Source of the DNA: Eremothecium cymbalariae DBVPG#7215
Lineage: Eukaryota > Ascomycota > Saccharomycetes > Saccharomycetales > Saccharomycetaceae
Direction: 5' to 3'
Assembly (NCBI RefSeq): GCF_000235365.1
Contig: NC_016451.1
Coordinates: forward strand, 558,001 to 622,000
DNA length: 64,000 nucleotides
Shown: positions 39,636-49,940 of the stretch, piece by piece
Numbering within the stretch: the stretch's first letter is position 1
Layout: the number at the start of each line of letters is the position of its first letter
Notes under the pieces: generated by a model
Database searches by the model: none
Seen by the model: the letters and a program-made list of their open reading frames with translations, nothing else
What the model was told of the DNA's origin: nothing
Program-made: the position numbers and the translations under genes

Positions 39636-41822
39636 TTACAAACGATTGCTGTATCCAATGTGTACGCCTTCGGAGTAAGTGTAAGATGGGCCGTCGGTGG
39701 CGTACATGTTGGACCACTCGGGGACGACTGCTATAGGCATTGGACCGTCTGTAGCATGGTGGTGGGCGTATTGGGGTGCAGTATCTTCCGAGTTCAGAGC
39801 CTGTAGTGGTGAATTGCAAAATTCAGGCTGCTTATTACTATTGTACACTCTTTTGTATGATTTTGGGTTGAGGAAGCCCGCGTGCATTTGGTTCGAAGGA
39901 ACTTGCGAGGGACCGTTGGCATATGACTGTAGAGCGCGGGATGATTGCTGTTTTTGATGTGTCTGCTGCTGCTGCGCCTGCTGTTGAGGTTGCGGTTGGT
40001 AGGTAGCAAGGCCTGAGTTAAAATTGGGCAACGAATTGATTAAGTTAGAAATCGGAGGCAAGGATTCCCGGCGCTGTGGGTTTCCACACACTTGTGGTGT
40101 AGTACCCGACCAGGAATGTGCTCTCTGTTTATACGATGCAGGAGGCCCCGTCGCTTCTACCGTGGTCGCGACTGGGGCATACTGTAGAATTCCTGAGGAG
40201 TCAAACGACATGCGATCGGAGTACGTTAGGCACCCTCTTTGGTAGTAAGACCCGGACAAAATGGGTGGTGGAGTGTTGGGTGACAGATAGTAGTCGCTAT
40301 TGGTGAAGTTGGTTCTCGATATGTCTAGCAGGTTTTGCGAAGCATCCAATAGTTCCAGATCGGAGCCATTTTTCTTGGCGCCAGCCAAAGTGTTAACGTG
40401 GCGAGCTGCTAGATAGGAAGATCTCGGGGATATAGAGGTTTGATCCAAGGGCGTAGCCGTTTGTACCTGGTTTGTGTAAAAATCATTAATTCCGGCACCG
40501 TTGTCGTTGTTGAAGCCTGTTGCAGGTTGCTGCTGAGGCTGTTGGACCCGATGTTCAATATGCCACTCCTCGCATTGTCGAGGGAAGTCTGCACCAAAAA
40601 TTGGAACTAGCAAATATCTAATAGGAAAGCAGAATCTAGTGCACAACTGTCTTGATATTTCGAGAGGTAGCCATGTGCCCTGAATCTTGATGTAACCGCC
40701 CCGTATCCTTTTATAGCAATCTTGGAAATCTAGCGTGAAATCTAGTTTTCTGATTTCCTGGAACATCTGGCACAACTGCTGCTTCCATGCGGGATCGAGC
40801 TGGTTCCAGTGTACGTCTGTGTAGCTTAAACTTGATGCGGCGCACGGGGCGCCAGCTCCGCTGGGCCCGTTGCCACTCGTAACAGCGTGGCTTGGAGCGC
40901 CACCCGCGACGCCTGCTGTTTGGCTCGATGAGTTGTTGGAGCCAGCCTGATTGCCGGTTGCCTTTTGCCCGGGAATGCCAAGGCCGCCGCCATGGGCAGC
41001 TGGTACCGCCGTACTTGCAGATCTGTCGCTGGACACTCGGTGCCTTTTATAAGGAACGGAAGCGTAGGATCCGCTTCCTGCGCCATCTCCGGGAACATGG
41101 CTGTTCGCCTCGTAAAGGCAACTTTTCAAGGAATATTCCAACTCCTTGACGCATTGCCATAACCGCTTCTGGGAATTTTCCTCCTCGTGTTCGGACGAGC
41201 CGGTCCTCGGCATGTTACACATTGCGCGCATTACATCCTGATAGAGCCTCCAGATACCAGTAAAGAATACGTACCCAGTTTTATAGTCCCAGAGAATTAC
41301 ATTATTGGGATTAATTACGCTAGTTGCATGTTCCGAGTACTGTAGCTTCTGCAGCTTAAACTGTTGGTTTTTCGTTAGGAAGCTGATGTCCGGCGCGGAC
41401 GGCCCCCGCTGCTGCTGCAACTTGATGACATTTTCAGAGTTCACACACAAGAATCCATGCTGCCGATGAAGACTAATGTCACCCGAAACACAGGGCCCTT
41501 TAGTGATATCCGGTATCTGATACTCAAAGCATTCCAACGTCTTGCGCTCCTTTCGAGATAGTTGACAAGGTTCTGCCTTTGCCTGCCCCATAGACAAGTC
41601 ATAAAACTGGAACGCGGAGTTCGTTCTATAGGACGTCGTTCTAATGTTAAGATCCGCATTCACTCTCTCTAAAAGATCCAGCTCACAAGCAGCTGCGGAA
41701 TCCAATCTCGACACAATCTGCATAAAATAATATCTCTGGTAGTCATCTATAGGCGAGTCCGTCAATGCAACAGACTCAAGCCGGTTCATTGGCGTACAAC
41801 GATAATTGGCCTTCTTAGACAT
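39636..41822 (-). CDS. XBP1: Xbp1-type stress-induced transcriptional repressor (APSES/KilA-N DNA-binding domain)
   Basis: A 728-residue protein. The DNA-binding domain lies at about residues 335-415: WNQLDPAWKQQLCQMFQEIR, then a central RGGYIKIQGTWLPLEISRQL and CTRFCFPIRYLLVPIFG, as in the APSES-related domain of S. cerevisiae Xbp1 (about 647 residues). The N-terminal part contains a conserved block (QLSRKERKTLECFEYQIPDI; NPNNVILWDYKTGYVFFTG). The rest is Gln/Ser/Asn-rich with Q-runs near the C-terminus. Xbp1 represses cyclin and other genes in stress and quiescence by binding CTCGA sites (established in S. cerevisiae). The promoter side has several CCCCT elements, matching stress induction. 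It corresponds to YIL101C. Confidence 0.9.
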   Translation of the reverse strand: MSKKANYRCTPMNRLESVALTDSPIDDYQRYYFMQIVSRLDSAAACELDLLERVNADLNIRTTSYRTNSAFQFYDLSMGQAKAEPCQLSRKERKTLECFEYQIPDITKGPCVSGDISLHRQHGFLCVNSENVIKLQQQRGPSAPDISFLTKNQQFKLQKLQYSEHATSVINPNNVILWDYKTGYVFFTGIWRLYQDVMRAMCNMPRTGSSEHEEENSQKRLWQCVKELEYSLKSCLYEANSHVPGDGAGSGSYASVPYKRHRVSSDRSASTAVPAAHGGGLGIPGQKATGNQAGSNNSSSQTAGVAGGAPSHAVTSGNGPSGAGAPCAASSLSYTDVHWNQLDPAWKQQLCQMFQEIRKLDFTLDFQDCYKRIRGGYIKIQGTWLPLEISRQLCTRFCFPIRYLLVPIFGADFPRQCEEWHIEHRVQQPQQQPATGFNNDNGAGINDFYTNQVQTATPLDQTSISPRSSYLAARHVNTLAGAKKNGSDLELLDASQNLLDISRTNFTNSDYYLSPNTPPPILSGSYYQRGCLTYSDRMSFDSSGILQYAPVATTVEATGPPASYKQRAHSWSGTTPQVCGNPQRRESLPPISNLINSLPNFNSGLATYQPQPQQQAQQQQTHQKQQSSRALQSYANGPSQVPSNQMHAGFLNPKSYKRVYNSNKQPEFCNSPLQALNSEDTAPQYAHHHATDGPMPIAVVPEWSNMYATDGPSYTYSEGVHIGYSNRL

Positions 41823-41848
41823 ATTCTTGCAATCAAAAACGAATACTT

Positions 41849-42548
41849 CCCCTAAAAGCTCTCCTTTTTCTAATTTTTATTTATGTTAGTTGCTCACTCA
41901 CGCCGCTGTAACCACTATCCTCCTAATTCCCAAGAAACACGATGCAGACCCTAATCTAGAAACCAAAAGGAAGAACAAAACGAAGAACAAGTAAAAAAAG
42001 GGATGAGAAGGATAACAGAGTATATATAGACAACGTTCCTCCCTCTATTATGATACCAGTAAGAAGCACTGCTTATATGCCTGGTCTTTCTCTCCACCAA
42101 AAAAAATAATGATGATGTATGTATATCCACGATGCCAATGGCAGAAAGATGAATGGAAAAAAAAGAATATTCCAATGTAATATAATATAGAGAAAATAAA
42201 AATTAAAAATCAATCTCTCTCTCTCTCTTTTTCCCCTCGATCTGCTATCCGTGGAACCACTGCTATACCACTTTGTATTCTCACCCTGATCCAATAAAAA
42301 CCGCCTATAGTCCGATGAACACCTTCCTAAATAGATAAAACAACTTCACCTGACTGACACCTGACCTGACCACCGAAACCTTATATTTTTAGACTTGCTG
42401 TCTTTTTCCTATTCAGACGCGCTGCAGCCTATATTTGCTGTATCTGTCTTCCGCACGCGCCCGTCTGCGCCGTTTTTTTAAACTTTAACTCGGTGTATAA
42501 TACCTGTTTTCGACCTTCTGCTCTTTTGCCTTGGCCCAGTATCCCCCT
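41849..42548. promoter_or_regulatory. CCCCT (STRE-type) elements upstream of XBP1
   Basis: CCCCT occurs at 41849-41853, 42233-42237 and 42544-42548 in the region upstream of the XBP1 ATG (41822). CCCCT/AGGGG is the Msn2/Msn4 stress element, and XBP1 is stress-induced in S. cerevisiae. The pentamer is short, so chance matches are likely; only the context gives it weight. A (TC)n tract lies at about 42213-42228. Confidence 0.3.
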
Positions 42549-43664
42549 ATGGCTATGAAGTTTCAAGCCAACCTGAAAGACACAACACTTGAAACCTGCT
42601 GAACAGACCACCCAAAAACAAAAAACTATCCAAAAAAACCTCAGAATCTCGCCCTCTATCCTAGATCCCCCAGGTATCCACAAACTCTGTGTACCGCACC
42701 GAACTAAAGGCAAAAAAAATTAAAAATAAATTAAATTAAAATATTGTTAATAGATTAATCAATCAACCGATTACACGTCCTCTTGGCACCTTTCCCAGAT
42801 ACTTGTAAAACCAAAAAAATAAAAATAAAAACGTATGATCCGCCTAATATAGATGGGCCAGTCGAGCCGATCTGAATTACGTCTCTACTATCCTCTCGCC
42901 TGGTCACCTACAACAGAATAACCCTAACAATCGAGTTGTATTAAAAAACTACCCGCTACACAACGACACACGTTCTCCCAACTATGTCTTGCTTGGAATA
43001 GAGCTGTCTGCAAACACTACTCTTCCCGTACTATATATATATATATATATATATACACTATGCGTCTGTGTATAAATTACTCACTAAACATTTATGTACC
43101 ACCATTTGCTCTCGTTTCTATTAAATCCAGCTCGTACGCAAAAAGATAATGGATGAATCTGATGGATTGATTGCCTACAGCGTACATCTTGGTATGTGTG
43201 AACTCCAAAAAAGAAACGGCACAAGTGTGAATGGGAATAATACAACTCGGTGTCACTAACAATGGCCATTGTTCTTCAGAAGACCAAGCAGAACGGCCGA
43301 AAAGAAATCGACAGTCGAAAAGAATCGCCAGATGTGATCCCGCAGAAACAGCCGCAGCGAATCCATCAAGGTTATTTCACAAACACAATAACAAGAGTCA
43401 TTGTGTTTTTCGCTCAAAGCACGTTCAATTACGTTTCCCTTAAGAACACGCAAAAGAGTCAGCGATTGTTCTTTGCCAACCATGCTGTTGCAGGACTATC
43501 TCGGAAGTCGTGAGCTTAGCCGACAGCAGTGTGCGTCTGCTGGAATGGCAAAAGATGATCCCGACACAAAAAGGAACGGCGACGCAGATAGGAGGGACAG
43601 AGCCGTTCGCTCGCATCAGTTTTGTGTCATGGAGAGAGGTTTCAAGATTTGTTCAGCTTTTTAA

Positions 43665-43700
43665 GGGTCTGTAGGGTCTATAGGGTCTGTAAGGTCTTTA
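43665..43700. repeat. 9-bp minisatellite
   Basis: GGGTCTGTA, GGGTCTATA, GGGTCTGTA and AGGTCTTTA follow head to tail (43665-43700), with a weaker fifth unit after. G/T-rich on the plus strand. Confidence 0.8.
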
Positions 43701-44791
43701 AGCGTCTGTGTGGTATAGTGTCCTGATACCGGGAGTGTGTGTAGGGATATGTGTTGGTTTTCTGGTTGACACATCGGTGGTGCAGGCCACGCATGGAAGG
43801 CGGGCTTTCCTGTGCGGGTGTTTATGTCTCCTGCGGCGTTTTGTTGTTGTTGTTGTCTAGCTAGATAGCAAGCAGATGGATAAATACGGTATATGTACAT
43901 GTCGTGTGGTGCTTTAGCTTGGCGCGTCGTTTCGTTTCAAGGGCGAATATGTTGGAGGTATGCCTATTATTTTTTTATCGAGAGTGGGTCGACAGAGCCC
44001 AGCGATAAAAGAGGAAAAAACATACGGTATAAGGTGTGTGTTTGAATAGGAAAGCTAAGAGTTAGAGAGAAACAATGTTGGATTGGCATCAACTGCATTA
44101 TATATTTGTACGGTATTATGGCGTTTGGAACACGAGGTGCGTGCGCAGGACGTCCGTCTCCTTCGCCCCGAGGCCGCAGATCGCTTACAAAGAGGGAACA
44201 AAAATAGGAGTTTGTGGTTCTCCATTTTTTCGTTGTATTATTACCTTGCATTGTATTATTCATGTATTGTATTCTTCGAAGCTACACAAGCCGTTGATAT
44301 AAATGTATGAGATATATATCCGGTACGTTCTTCTGTTAAAAGTAGTATGGGTTCCTTTAAAGGTTAGGAGGGAGTGATGAGAGGGAATAAGGGAAAAAAG
44401 AGGAAGGTTTCTGTGTTCGTTGGGCACATAGCTTGAGTACATTCTTCCGATCCCACAGCCCATTGCTCGTGCCCCGCCTGAGCCCGTTATGTTTTTTGCC
44501 AGAAACTGCATAGACGCCCAGGCGCGCAGAAATCGGCGCGCAGAAGCTGGGTACATGTATATCTGTATACACAGGCGCGTACGATATACGAGCCGACAGA
44601 CAATGGTGCTAGAAATCGGTGGGGAAAAATATAATTGGTAAGAGAGTAAGGGAGGGACAAATGTGTTCTTTCTCCTTCTCTTTCGGACAACTAGTAATAA
44701 TAATAGGCACTATTAAATTATTTTTCTGTGTGGTTATATCGGTCTAAAATATCAGTTTTTTTTGTGTATCTGTTTCTATAATTTGTATTTT

Positions 44792-45445
44792 TTAGGTGTT
44801 CACTACCTGCAGGGCGCCTGAATCAACATGGTAGAGCATCGTGTAGACCTGTAGACGGCTCTGTTGCACGGCACTTTGGACAGTCGGATTTTGCAAAATT
44901 TTAAGGTATTGTTTTCGAACATTTGCGATAGCTAAGTGCAAAATCTGCTTGTCGGCGTCTAACGACACAATGGCGTCTTTGTGTTCGTAATACAGATCAT
45001 CGATGTCTTGAAGATGTTTTGTAATGTTGTTGGTGGACAATTTTGGCGGGGAAGCGGCGGAGGCGGTAGGATCCTTATGCATCAGACAGGTCTTAATGCC
45101 GCCACAGTCGGTGTGGCCACAGATGACAACTTTGTTAACTTTCATTACGTTGACAGCAAATTCTATAATTGCTAAATATCCAGTATCCGCAGGATCAATG
45201 ATGTTGGCAATGCTCCTGTAGGTGAATGCTTCACCTGGTATGACGCCTAAACAAGTCTCATTGTAACGTGAGTCACAGCAGCCTATGAACAATGTGTGGG
45301 GGGATTGACCCTGCGCATTGAGACCGAATAGGGTCGGAAATTGATCCTGCATTCTTTTTCTCCATTTAGCGTTTGCCTCTAGAATATCTTTGATGTTCGA
45401 GTCTGCGGATAGAGAGAAAGGTAAAGCGGATGTAGTATAAGTCAT
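44792..45445 (-). CDS. NCE103: Beta-class carbonic anhydrase
   Basis: A 217-residue enzyme (S. cerevisiae Nce103 about 221) that hydrates CO2 to supply bicarbonate for carboxylation reactions at ambient CO2. The beta-class zinc site is intact: C and the Asp-Arg dyad in FIGCCDSRYNE, and His/Cys in CGHTDCGGIKTC. It also has PGEAFTYRSIANII and AIIEFAVNVMKV. The start is the ATG at 45445. It is divergent from SGA1 across a 1.6-kb region. S. cerevisiae has NCE103 (YNL036W) next to IDH1 (YNL037C); here SGA1 and FMC1 lie between them, as expected when the chromosome IX genes are interleaved. Confidence 0.95.
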   Translation of the reverse strand: MTYTTSALPFSLSADSNIKDILEANAKWRKRMQDQFPTLFGLNAQGQSPHTLFIGCCDSRYNETCLGVIPGEAFTYRSIANIIDPADTGYLAIIEFAVNVMKVNKVVICGHTDCGGIKTCLMHKDPTASAASPPKLSTNNITKHLQDIDDLYYEHKDAIVSLDADKQILHLAIANVRKQYLKILQNPTVQSAVQQSRLQVYTMLYHVDSGALQVVNT

Positions 45446-47044
45446 GCTAGTATATTTTTTAATGATGATAATTGAATAAGAATAATAAGACTGATAGAAA
45501 CAATGGCGATATGCGGAAGTTTTTTTCTTTTTCCTTTCTGTTTTGGATGGGCACTGGTTATAATAAATAGGCTACCTTTTTCTGTGCTTATGGGAGCTGC
45601 TGGAATGGGGAGGTGGGAGAAAGGGGGAAGGAAGATAATTCTTGTAGAATAGTGTAGTAATAACCAAAATTATATGGCAGGAGAGAAAACACCGTCAAAG
45701 ATTGTGCTCAGAAAGAATCAATTAAAATTGGTTCATGTATGCAGCAAGAGGGCCGAAGGGTTTTGCAAAGTTTGCATATAACCTCGTATTTATATGAGAG
45801 TCTAGAGTGGTTACTAGGCACCAGAAAGAAAAGAGAAGGGGATATATGGTAAGCATACCTAGAGGGCCAGAAGGCCAGAGAACGCTGATCTGCAACTTCC
45901 TCGAGCATCTCAGTTATCATTCTTCGGAAGTTGGGAGTGTTTTGCGTTGAATAGGTGCTCAAACTCAACAGATAACGGTGATGTCAGCATTGCTCACTAC
46001 TAAAAAATTAAATTAGGTACAATTTAAAAAATGTGGGTAGACCTGTCTGTCTGACCGGTCTGTCTGGCCGGGCGTTGAACGATTTTTTTTCTCGAGAACA
46101 AAAAAAGAAATACAAATAAAACGTTGAAATGTGGATACACAACGTCACGTGATAGAAAAACACACGGTATTGGACGACGGCGAGGGGGGGATACCGGGAC
46201 GCTGGACACAACCGTGGTTGTATTTTTTCGAATAGGTAGTATATGGTTGCTAGGGTGGAACGGAAAAAACGTGAGTTGACGGAGGCAGCTGACTCTCAGA
46301 AACGCCCGCGCGCATAGAGTTTTCTCGAGGAATATTAAAGCATTGTACAGAAAAGCTAGGATAAAGAGGTAAGGCGCGCTCGGGCCCCTCCCGCTCACAG
46401 GCGGCATGGCGGTAGTCGCCATAAGGAGAAGGTGATTACGTACTGAACATCTCCCGGGGGGAGTTTTTGATAACGTAATACAGGTTTTTTAAGAGGCATA
46501 CAACAGCATTTTTGCATGACGAGGTTACACAAACAAAAAGCAGTGTTAATTAAGAGGACTGGTAGCAATATGTCGTCGAGAATATGGAACTTCGAGGATG
46601 GTGTAAGTTTTTAATATTTGTGGGATGGGGATTTTTTATAATTGAGGAATTTTTTTTGTATGAGATAATATTAGATATAGATATTTTCGAGTTTCCTATG
46701 TCTCGAAATTTACACAAAAACTCATTTTTGTGTGAAGGTCATACAGAGTTTTGGGGGAGGGGGGAGGAGGGGGAAGGAGGTTGGATGGCAGGGAACAAAA
46801 AGGTACTTGTGGACGAGTTGGGATTGACACTAAAAGTATATATATATATATTTCTTAGTGTTTGTGGGGATTTTGGTTGGGAAAGGGTATTGTGTTCTCT
46901 TTATTGAGTTAAATTCGTTTTATTTAATATGGATTTAATATTAGTTCCTTCTAACTTTTTCCAACATAAAAATAGTAGTTTAGTTATTAGGACAAGAACA
47001 TATCATCATACGCGTTTTCCATCTACTTGCTAGATATAGTATTC
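45446..47044. promoter_or_regulatory. Divergent NCE103/SGA1 intergenic region
   Basis: About 1.6 kb without a convincing gene. It holds a CACGTG at 46146-46151 (TCACGTGAT) and two tandem 13-mers, TCTGTCTGACCGG (46046-46058) and TCTGTCTGGCCGG (46059-46071). An ATG at 46570 opens a 14-codon frame ending near a GTAAGT, but no branch point TACTAAC follows, so I do not call a spliced gene. Confidence 0.4.
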
Positions 47045-48847
47045 ATGGGGAAATTTCAGAAAACAATTACTAGCCATCATTCTAGGAGTCATAGATTGGT
47101 GCGTTCTCCATGGGCCCTAACGGCGATAAGTTTTGCAATAATCTGGTTCTTCCATGATGCTTTCAGCTCATTTTATCCAATCAGCTTGCGGCTTGGCAAT
47201 GACTCTAGTGCCATGAGATCAAAAGGATTGGAAGCAAAGACTATAGTAACTGTACTTGACTTCAATAACAGGACAGTCTTATCAATTGGCGCATCTAACA
47301 AGCACATTCAGTTGAATCAAATAACGCCTAGTACGATTTCCAGGGCGGATTTTTCGAAGTGGATCGAAGAACAAAAGGAGATCAGTTTGGAAAATATGTT
47401 GACGAATATTGGTGATTCTAGATTGAATAACGGATTAGTTTCTACTGAAGGTGTTGCAGAAGGTGTTGTGGTTGCATCTACTTCCAAAGAGCATCCAGAT
47501 TATTTTTACCAGTGGACTAGAGATGGTGCTATCACCGTTAACACTGTTGTGAATATATTAGTAGACACACCACGTGTCAACATTACCCTTGTAGGTACAG
47601 TTTTAAAGTATATCAACAACACGTATGTGTTGCAGAGGGTCCAAAATCCTAGCGGTTCCTTTGAAGATGATCTATCTGGCCTAGGGGAACCCAAGTTTAT
47701 GGTGGATAATTCTCAATTTACTGGGAGTTGGGGTAGACCTCAGAATGATGGTCCTGCTTTGAGAGTAATAACTATCATGAATTTCTTGAACTACTTAAAA
47801 GGGAATAATTTAACTTTGGAAGATGCTGCAACAATGTACAGATCTTATTATGGCACAGATTCACTACCGTTGACATTCCAAAACGAACAGGAGTTATTTA
47901 GTAAAGTGATATACTATGATTTGGTATACATTATGGAAAATTGGTTTAAGGAGAGTTTCGATTTATGGGAAGAAGTAATTGGTATACATTTTTTCACCAC
48001 TCTATGCCAATTAAAGGCTTTAAAATTAAGTTTTTTGCATATTTCAAATGGGGTCTTTAAAGCAGATGTTTTATTTCTTGAGCGATTACAGTCAATTATA
48101 GATGCTGTTACAACGTTTATGATAAAGGACAGCGGATTTCTAAACCATAATTTGAACTTTATTGTCGAAACCCCTAGCATTTTGGGCCAGCGTTCTGGTC
48201 TAAACATTGGTTCATTGATTGGAAGTATCTTAACGCACGATGAGCTTGACTTTGAACCATCATCAATCGGTGCTGTACCATTTAATATTGATCACCCGGC
48301 TATCCTTAATGTATTGTACGAGATGGTAAAGAGAATGAGTATTTTGTACCCTATCAACCACGGAAGGGCTAATCTCAACATGGGCGTCGGTTTAGGGAGA
48401 TATCCAGAGGATATCTATAATGGAATAGGCGTTTCTGAGGCCAACCCATGGTTTTTAGCTACCTCCACGGCTGCAGAAATGATGTACAAATTTGTGTATC
48501 AACACTATAAATCATCAAAAGATTTGGTAATTGAATTGGACAACGATAATTGGAACTGTGCATTTTGGAGTCTGATATTCAATGGTTTAAGTTCTATTAG
48601 TAAAACTGAAGCTCGGTTAATTATTCCATTTAATAGCCCTGCATACCATCAAACAATGCATTCTATTGTCAGTTATGGAGACTCCTTTTTGGATGAAGTG
48701 AGACTACATGTTAGCGAAGAAGGTGAAATGAGCGAACAATTCAACAAATATACCGGATTTTTACAAGGCGCTAGACATTTAACTTGGTCGTATGGCGCCT
48801 TTTTAAGTAGCATTCGCTGGAGAGATAAAGTACAAAACTACTGTTGA
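47045..48847 (+). CDS. SGA1: GH15 glucoamylase, Sga1-like, with N-terminal membrane anchor
   Basis: A 600-residue glucan 1,4-alpha-glucosidase. An N-terminal hydrophobic segment (SPWALTAISFAIIWFFHDAF, residues ~25-44) after a basic start suggests a signal anchor to the ER/vacuole route. GH15 motifs in order: YFYQWTRDGAITV, SWGRPQNDGPALRV, DLWEEVIGIHFF (containing the general-acid Glu), GVSEANPWFLAT, and EMSEQFNKYTGF (general-base Glu) followed by GARHLTWSYGAFL. The catalytic core therefore looks complete. S. cerevisiae Sga1 (about 549 residues) degrades glycogen during sporulation. The start ATG 47045 is preferred to an upstream TTG. It corresponds to YIL099W and is convergent with FMC1. Confidence 0.92.
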   Translation: MGKFQKTITSHHSRSHRLVRSPWALTAISFAIIWFFHDAFSSFYPISLRLGNDSSAMRSKGLEAKTIVTVLDFNNRTVLSIGASNKHIQLNQITPSTISRADFSKWIEEQKEISLENMLTNIGDSRLNNGLVSTEGVAEGVVVASTSKEHPDYFYQWTRDGAITVNTVVNILVDTPRVNITLVGTVLKYINNTYVLQRVQNPSGSFEDDLSGLGEPKFMVDNSQFTGSWGRPQNDGPALRVITIMNFLNYLKGNNLTLEDAATMYRSYYGTDSLPLTFQNEQELFSKVIYYDLVYIMENWFKESFDLWEEVIGIHFFTTLCQLKALKLSFLHISNGVFKADVLFLERLQSIIDAVTTFMIKDSGFLNHNLNFIVETPSILGQRSGLNIGSLIGSILTHDELDFEPSSIGAVPFNIDHPAILNVLYEMVKRMSILYPINHGRANLNMGVGLGRYPEDIYNGIGVSEANPWFLATSTAAEMMYKFVYQHYKSSKDLVIELDNDNWNCAFWSLIFNGLSSISKTEARLIIPFNSPAYHQTMHSIVSYGDSFLDEVRLHVSEEGEMSEQFNKYTGFLQGARHLTWSYGAFLSSIRWRDKVQNYC

Positions 48848-49433
48848 TGAAATATAGTTAAAATTCTAAAAAAATTCAAAAAAAAAATATTAATAATAAT
48901 GAGGAAAAATGGCATAATGAATAAGATCAAAATCAAAATCAAAAAGTTTTAAAATATTATTATTACTGGTTTTTTATTTCCCTATCACCATGTTGTATTA
49001 TATGCTTATCGTATTTATTAATTCTAATGTTCTAATGGGGTTTTACGCAACGATTTTCATGTTTTTTAGATGATTTTATGAGGGTTCAGAAAAGTAGAGA
49101 GTTTTAAATTTTTTTACTGACGCATATTCAGTTCTTGATATTTTTTAATCATATAGCATTTAAAAGTTTGTAGAGATAGGTTTGTGGGTATTTTGGTTTT
49201 GTATCCAATCTATTATTTCATGAGTCTTTGGCGGCGGATGGGCCCATCTACAAATATCAAGAAACCAAGAAGCAAGAACAAAAAAAACAAAAAAAACTAA
49301 AGAGAAAGGAACAGCTAATTACATGCACATAACTACTCGTTCTGTTCAATAATATCCTTATACAATGTATCTAATATGTTTAATTGATTCTTAAAGAAAG
49401 TAAGAAGTGAGAGAATTTGATTTTAATTTAAAT
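48848..49433. other. SGA1-FMC1 convergent intergenic region
   Basis: About 590 bp of very AT-rich sequence with A- and T-runs between convergent genes, so terminators for both are expected. No other feature seen. Confidence 0.4.
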
Positions 49434-49940
49434 CTACAAAACGTCTTCAGGAACTTGAAGACCGACCTTATTAGCGGTCCTTCTAACTTTCTCCTCCTGA
49501 GACATTCCCAAACCTGGATTATAACGGTCAATTAATATATCGTATTCCATTTGATTTTTCACAAAAGCTGCAACATCCATTAAATGTTCCAGCCTCTTTT
49601 CAAACACCCCCCTACTAACAGGATCAGACATTATTATAGACCTTAGCTCCTTTGAATGTGGATAAAAAAACAACTTTTTAGATTTACTTGGATCTTGAGA
49701 TTTTAAATCCTCAATTTGCTTCGAAAGGGAGTGCGATAGCTTTAATAAATTTAATTTCTCATTAGAATCCTTCATGTCTGCTTGTTCTCTTACTGTTTGA
49801 ATCTTCTTATATGTTAGAACAGTAATCTCTTTTTTGATATCCTGTTTTATCTGTTCAATATGGCTCCTTTTACTAGCCTTAACCAAAGCCCTTATTAAAG
49901 GCCTGTAACTTGACACCAGTCCTGAATTATTCACATTCAT
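49434..49940 (-). CDS. FMC1: Fmc1, mitochondrial F1-ATPase assembly factor (heat)
   Basis: A 168-residue protein (S. cerevisiae Fmc1 about 155). It has a LYR-like start (SSYRPLIRALVKAS), a coiled-coil middle, KELRSIIMSDPVSRGVFEKR and the conserved C-terminus QMEYDILIDRYNPGLGMSQE, then RRTANKVGLQVPEDVL; the YDxLxDRYNPG and RTANxVGL motifs identify the family. Fmc1 works with Atp12 in assembling the F1 sector at high temperature. It corresponds to YIL098C and is divergent from IDH1 over 800 bp. Confidence 0.9.
   Translation of the reverse strand: MNVNNSGLVSSYRPLIRALVKASKRSHIEQIKQDIKKEITVLTYKKIQTVREQADMKDSNEKLNLLKLSHSLSKQIEDLKSQDPSKSKKLFFYPHSKELRSIIMSDPVSRGVFEKRLEHLMDVAAFVKNQMEYDILIDRYNPGLGMSQEEKVRRTANKVGLQVPEDVL

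Larger units (their letters stand above)
41823..44791. other. 3-kb gene-free region between XBP1 and NCE103
   Basis: The longest gap in the window. Several overlapping 60-100 codon frames (for example 43250-43513 and 43401-43664 on the plus strand) have no domains and shadow each other. It contains a (TA)n tract at about 43031-43054 and a 9-bp minisatellite at 43665-43700. It may hold a long XBP1 promoter, an unrecognised ncRNA or a decayed gene. No tRNA or snoRNA could be identified. Confidence 0.4.

Noticed and set aside
40826..41162. Arg/Pro-rich frames overlapping XBP1 on both strands
   Set aside because: They shadow the coding frame of XBP1 in GC-richer low-complexity sequence and have no independent support.
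43250..43664. Overlapping 60-87 codon plus-strand frames between XBP1 and NCE103
   Set aside because: They overlap in different frames, start codons are not distinguished, and no domain or codon-use signal supports them.
46570..46614. Possible first exon (MSSRIWNFEDG followed by GTAAGT) upstream of SGA1
   Set aside because: No TACTAAC branch point or coding second exon follows before SGA1, and the frame stops after 14 codons.
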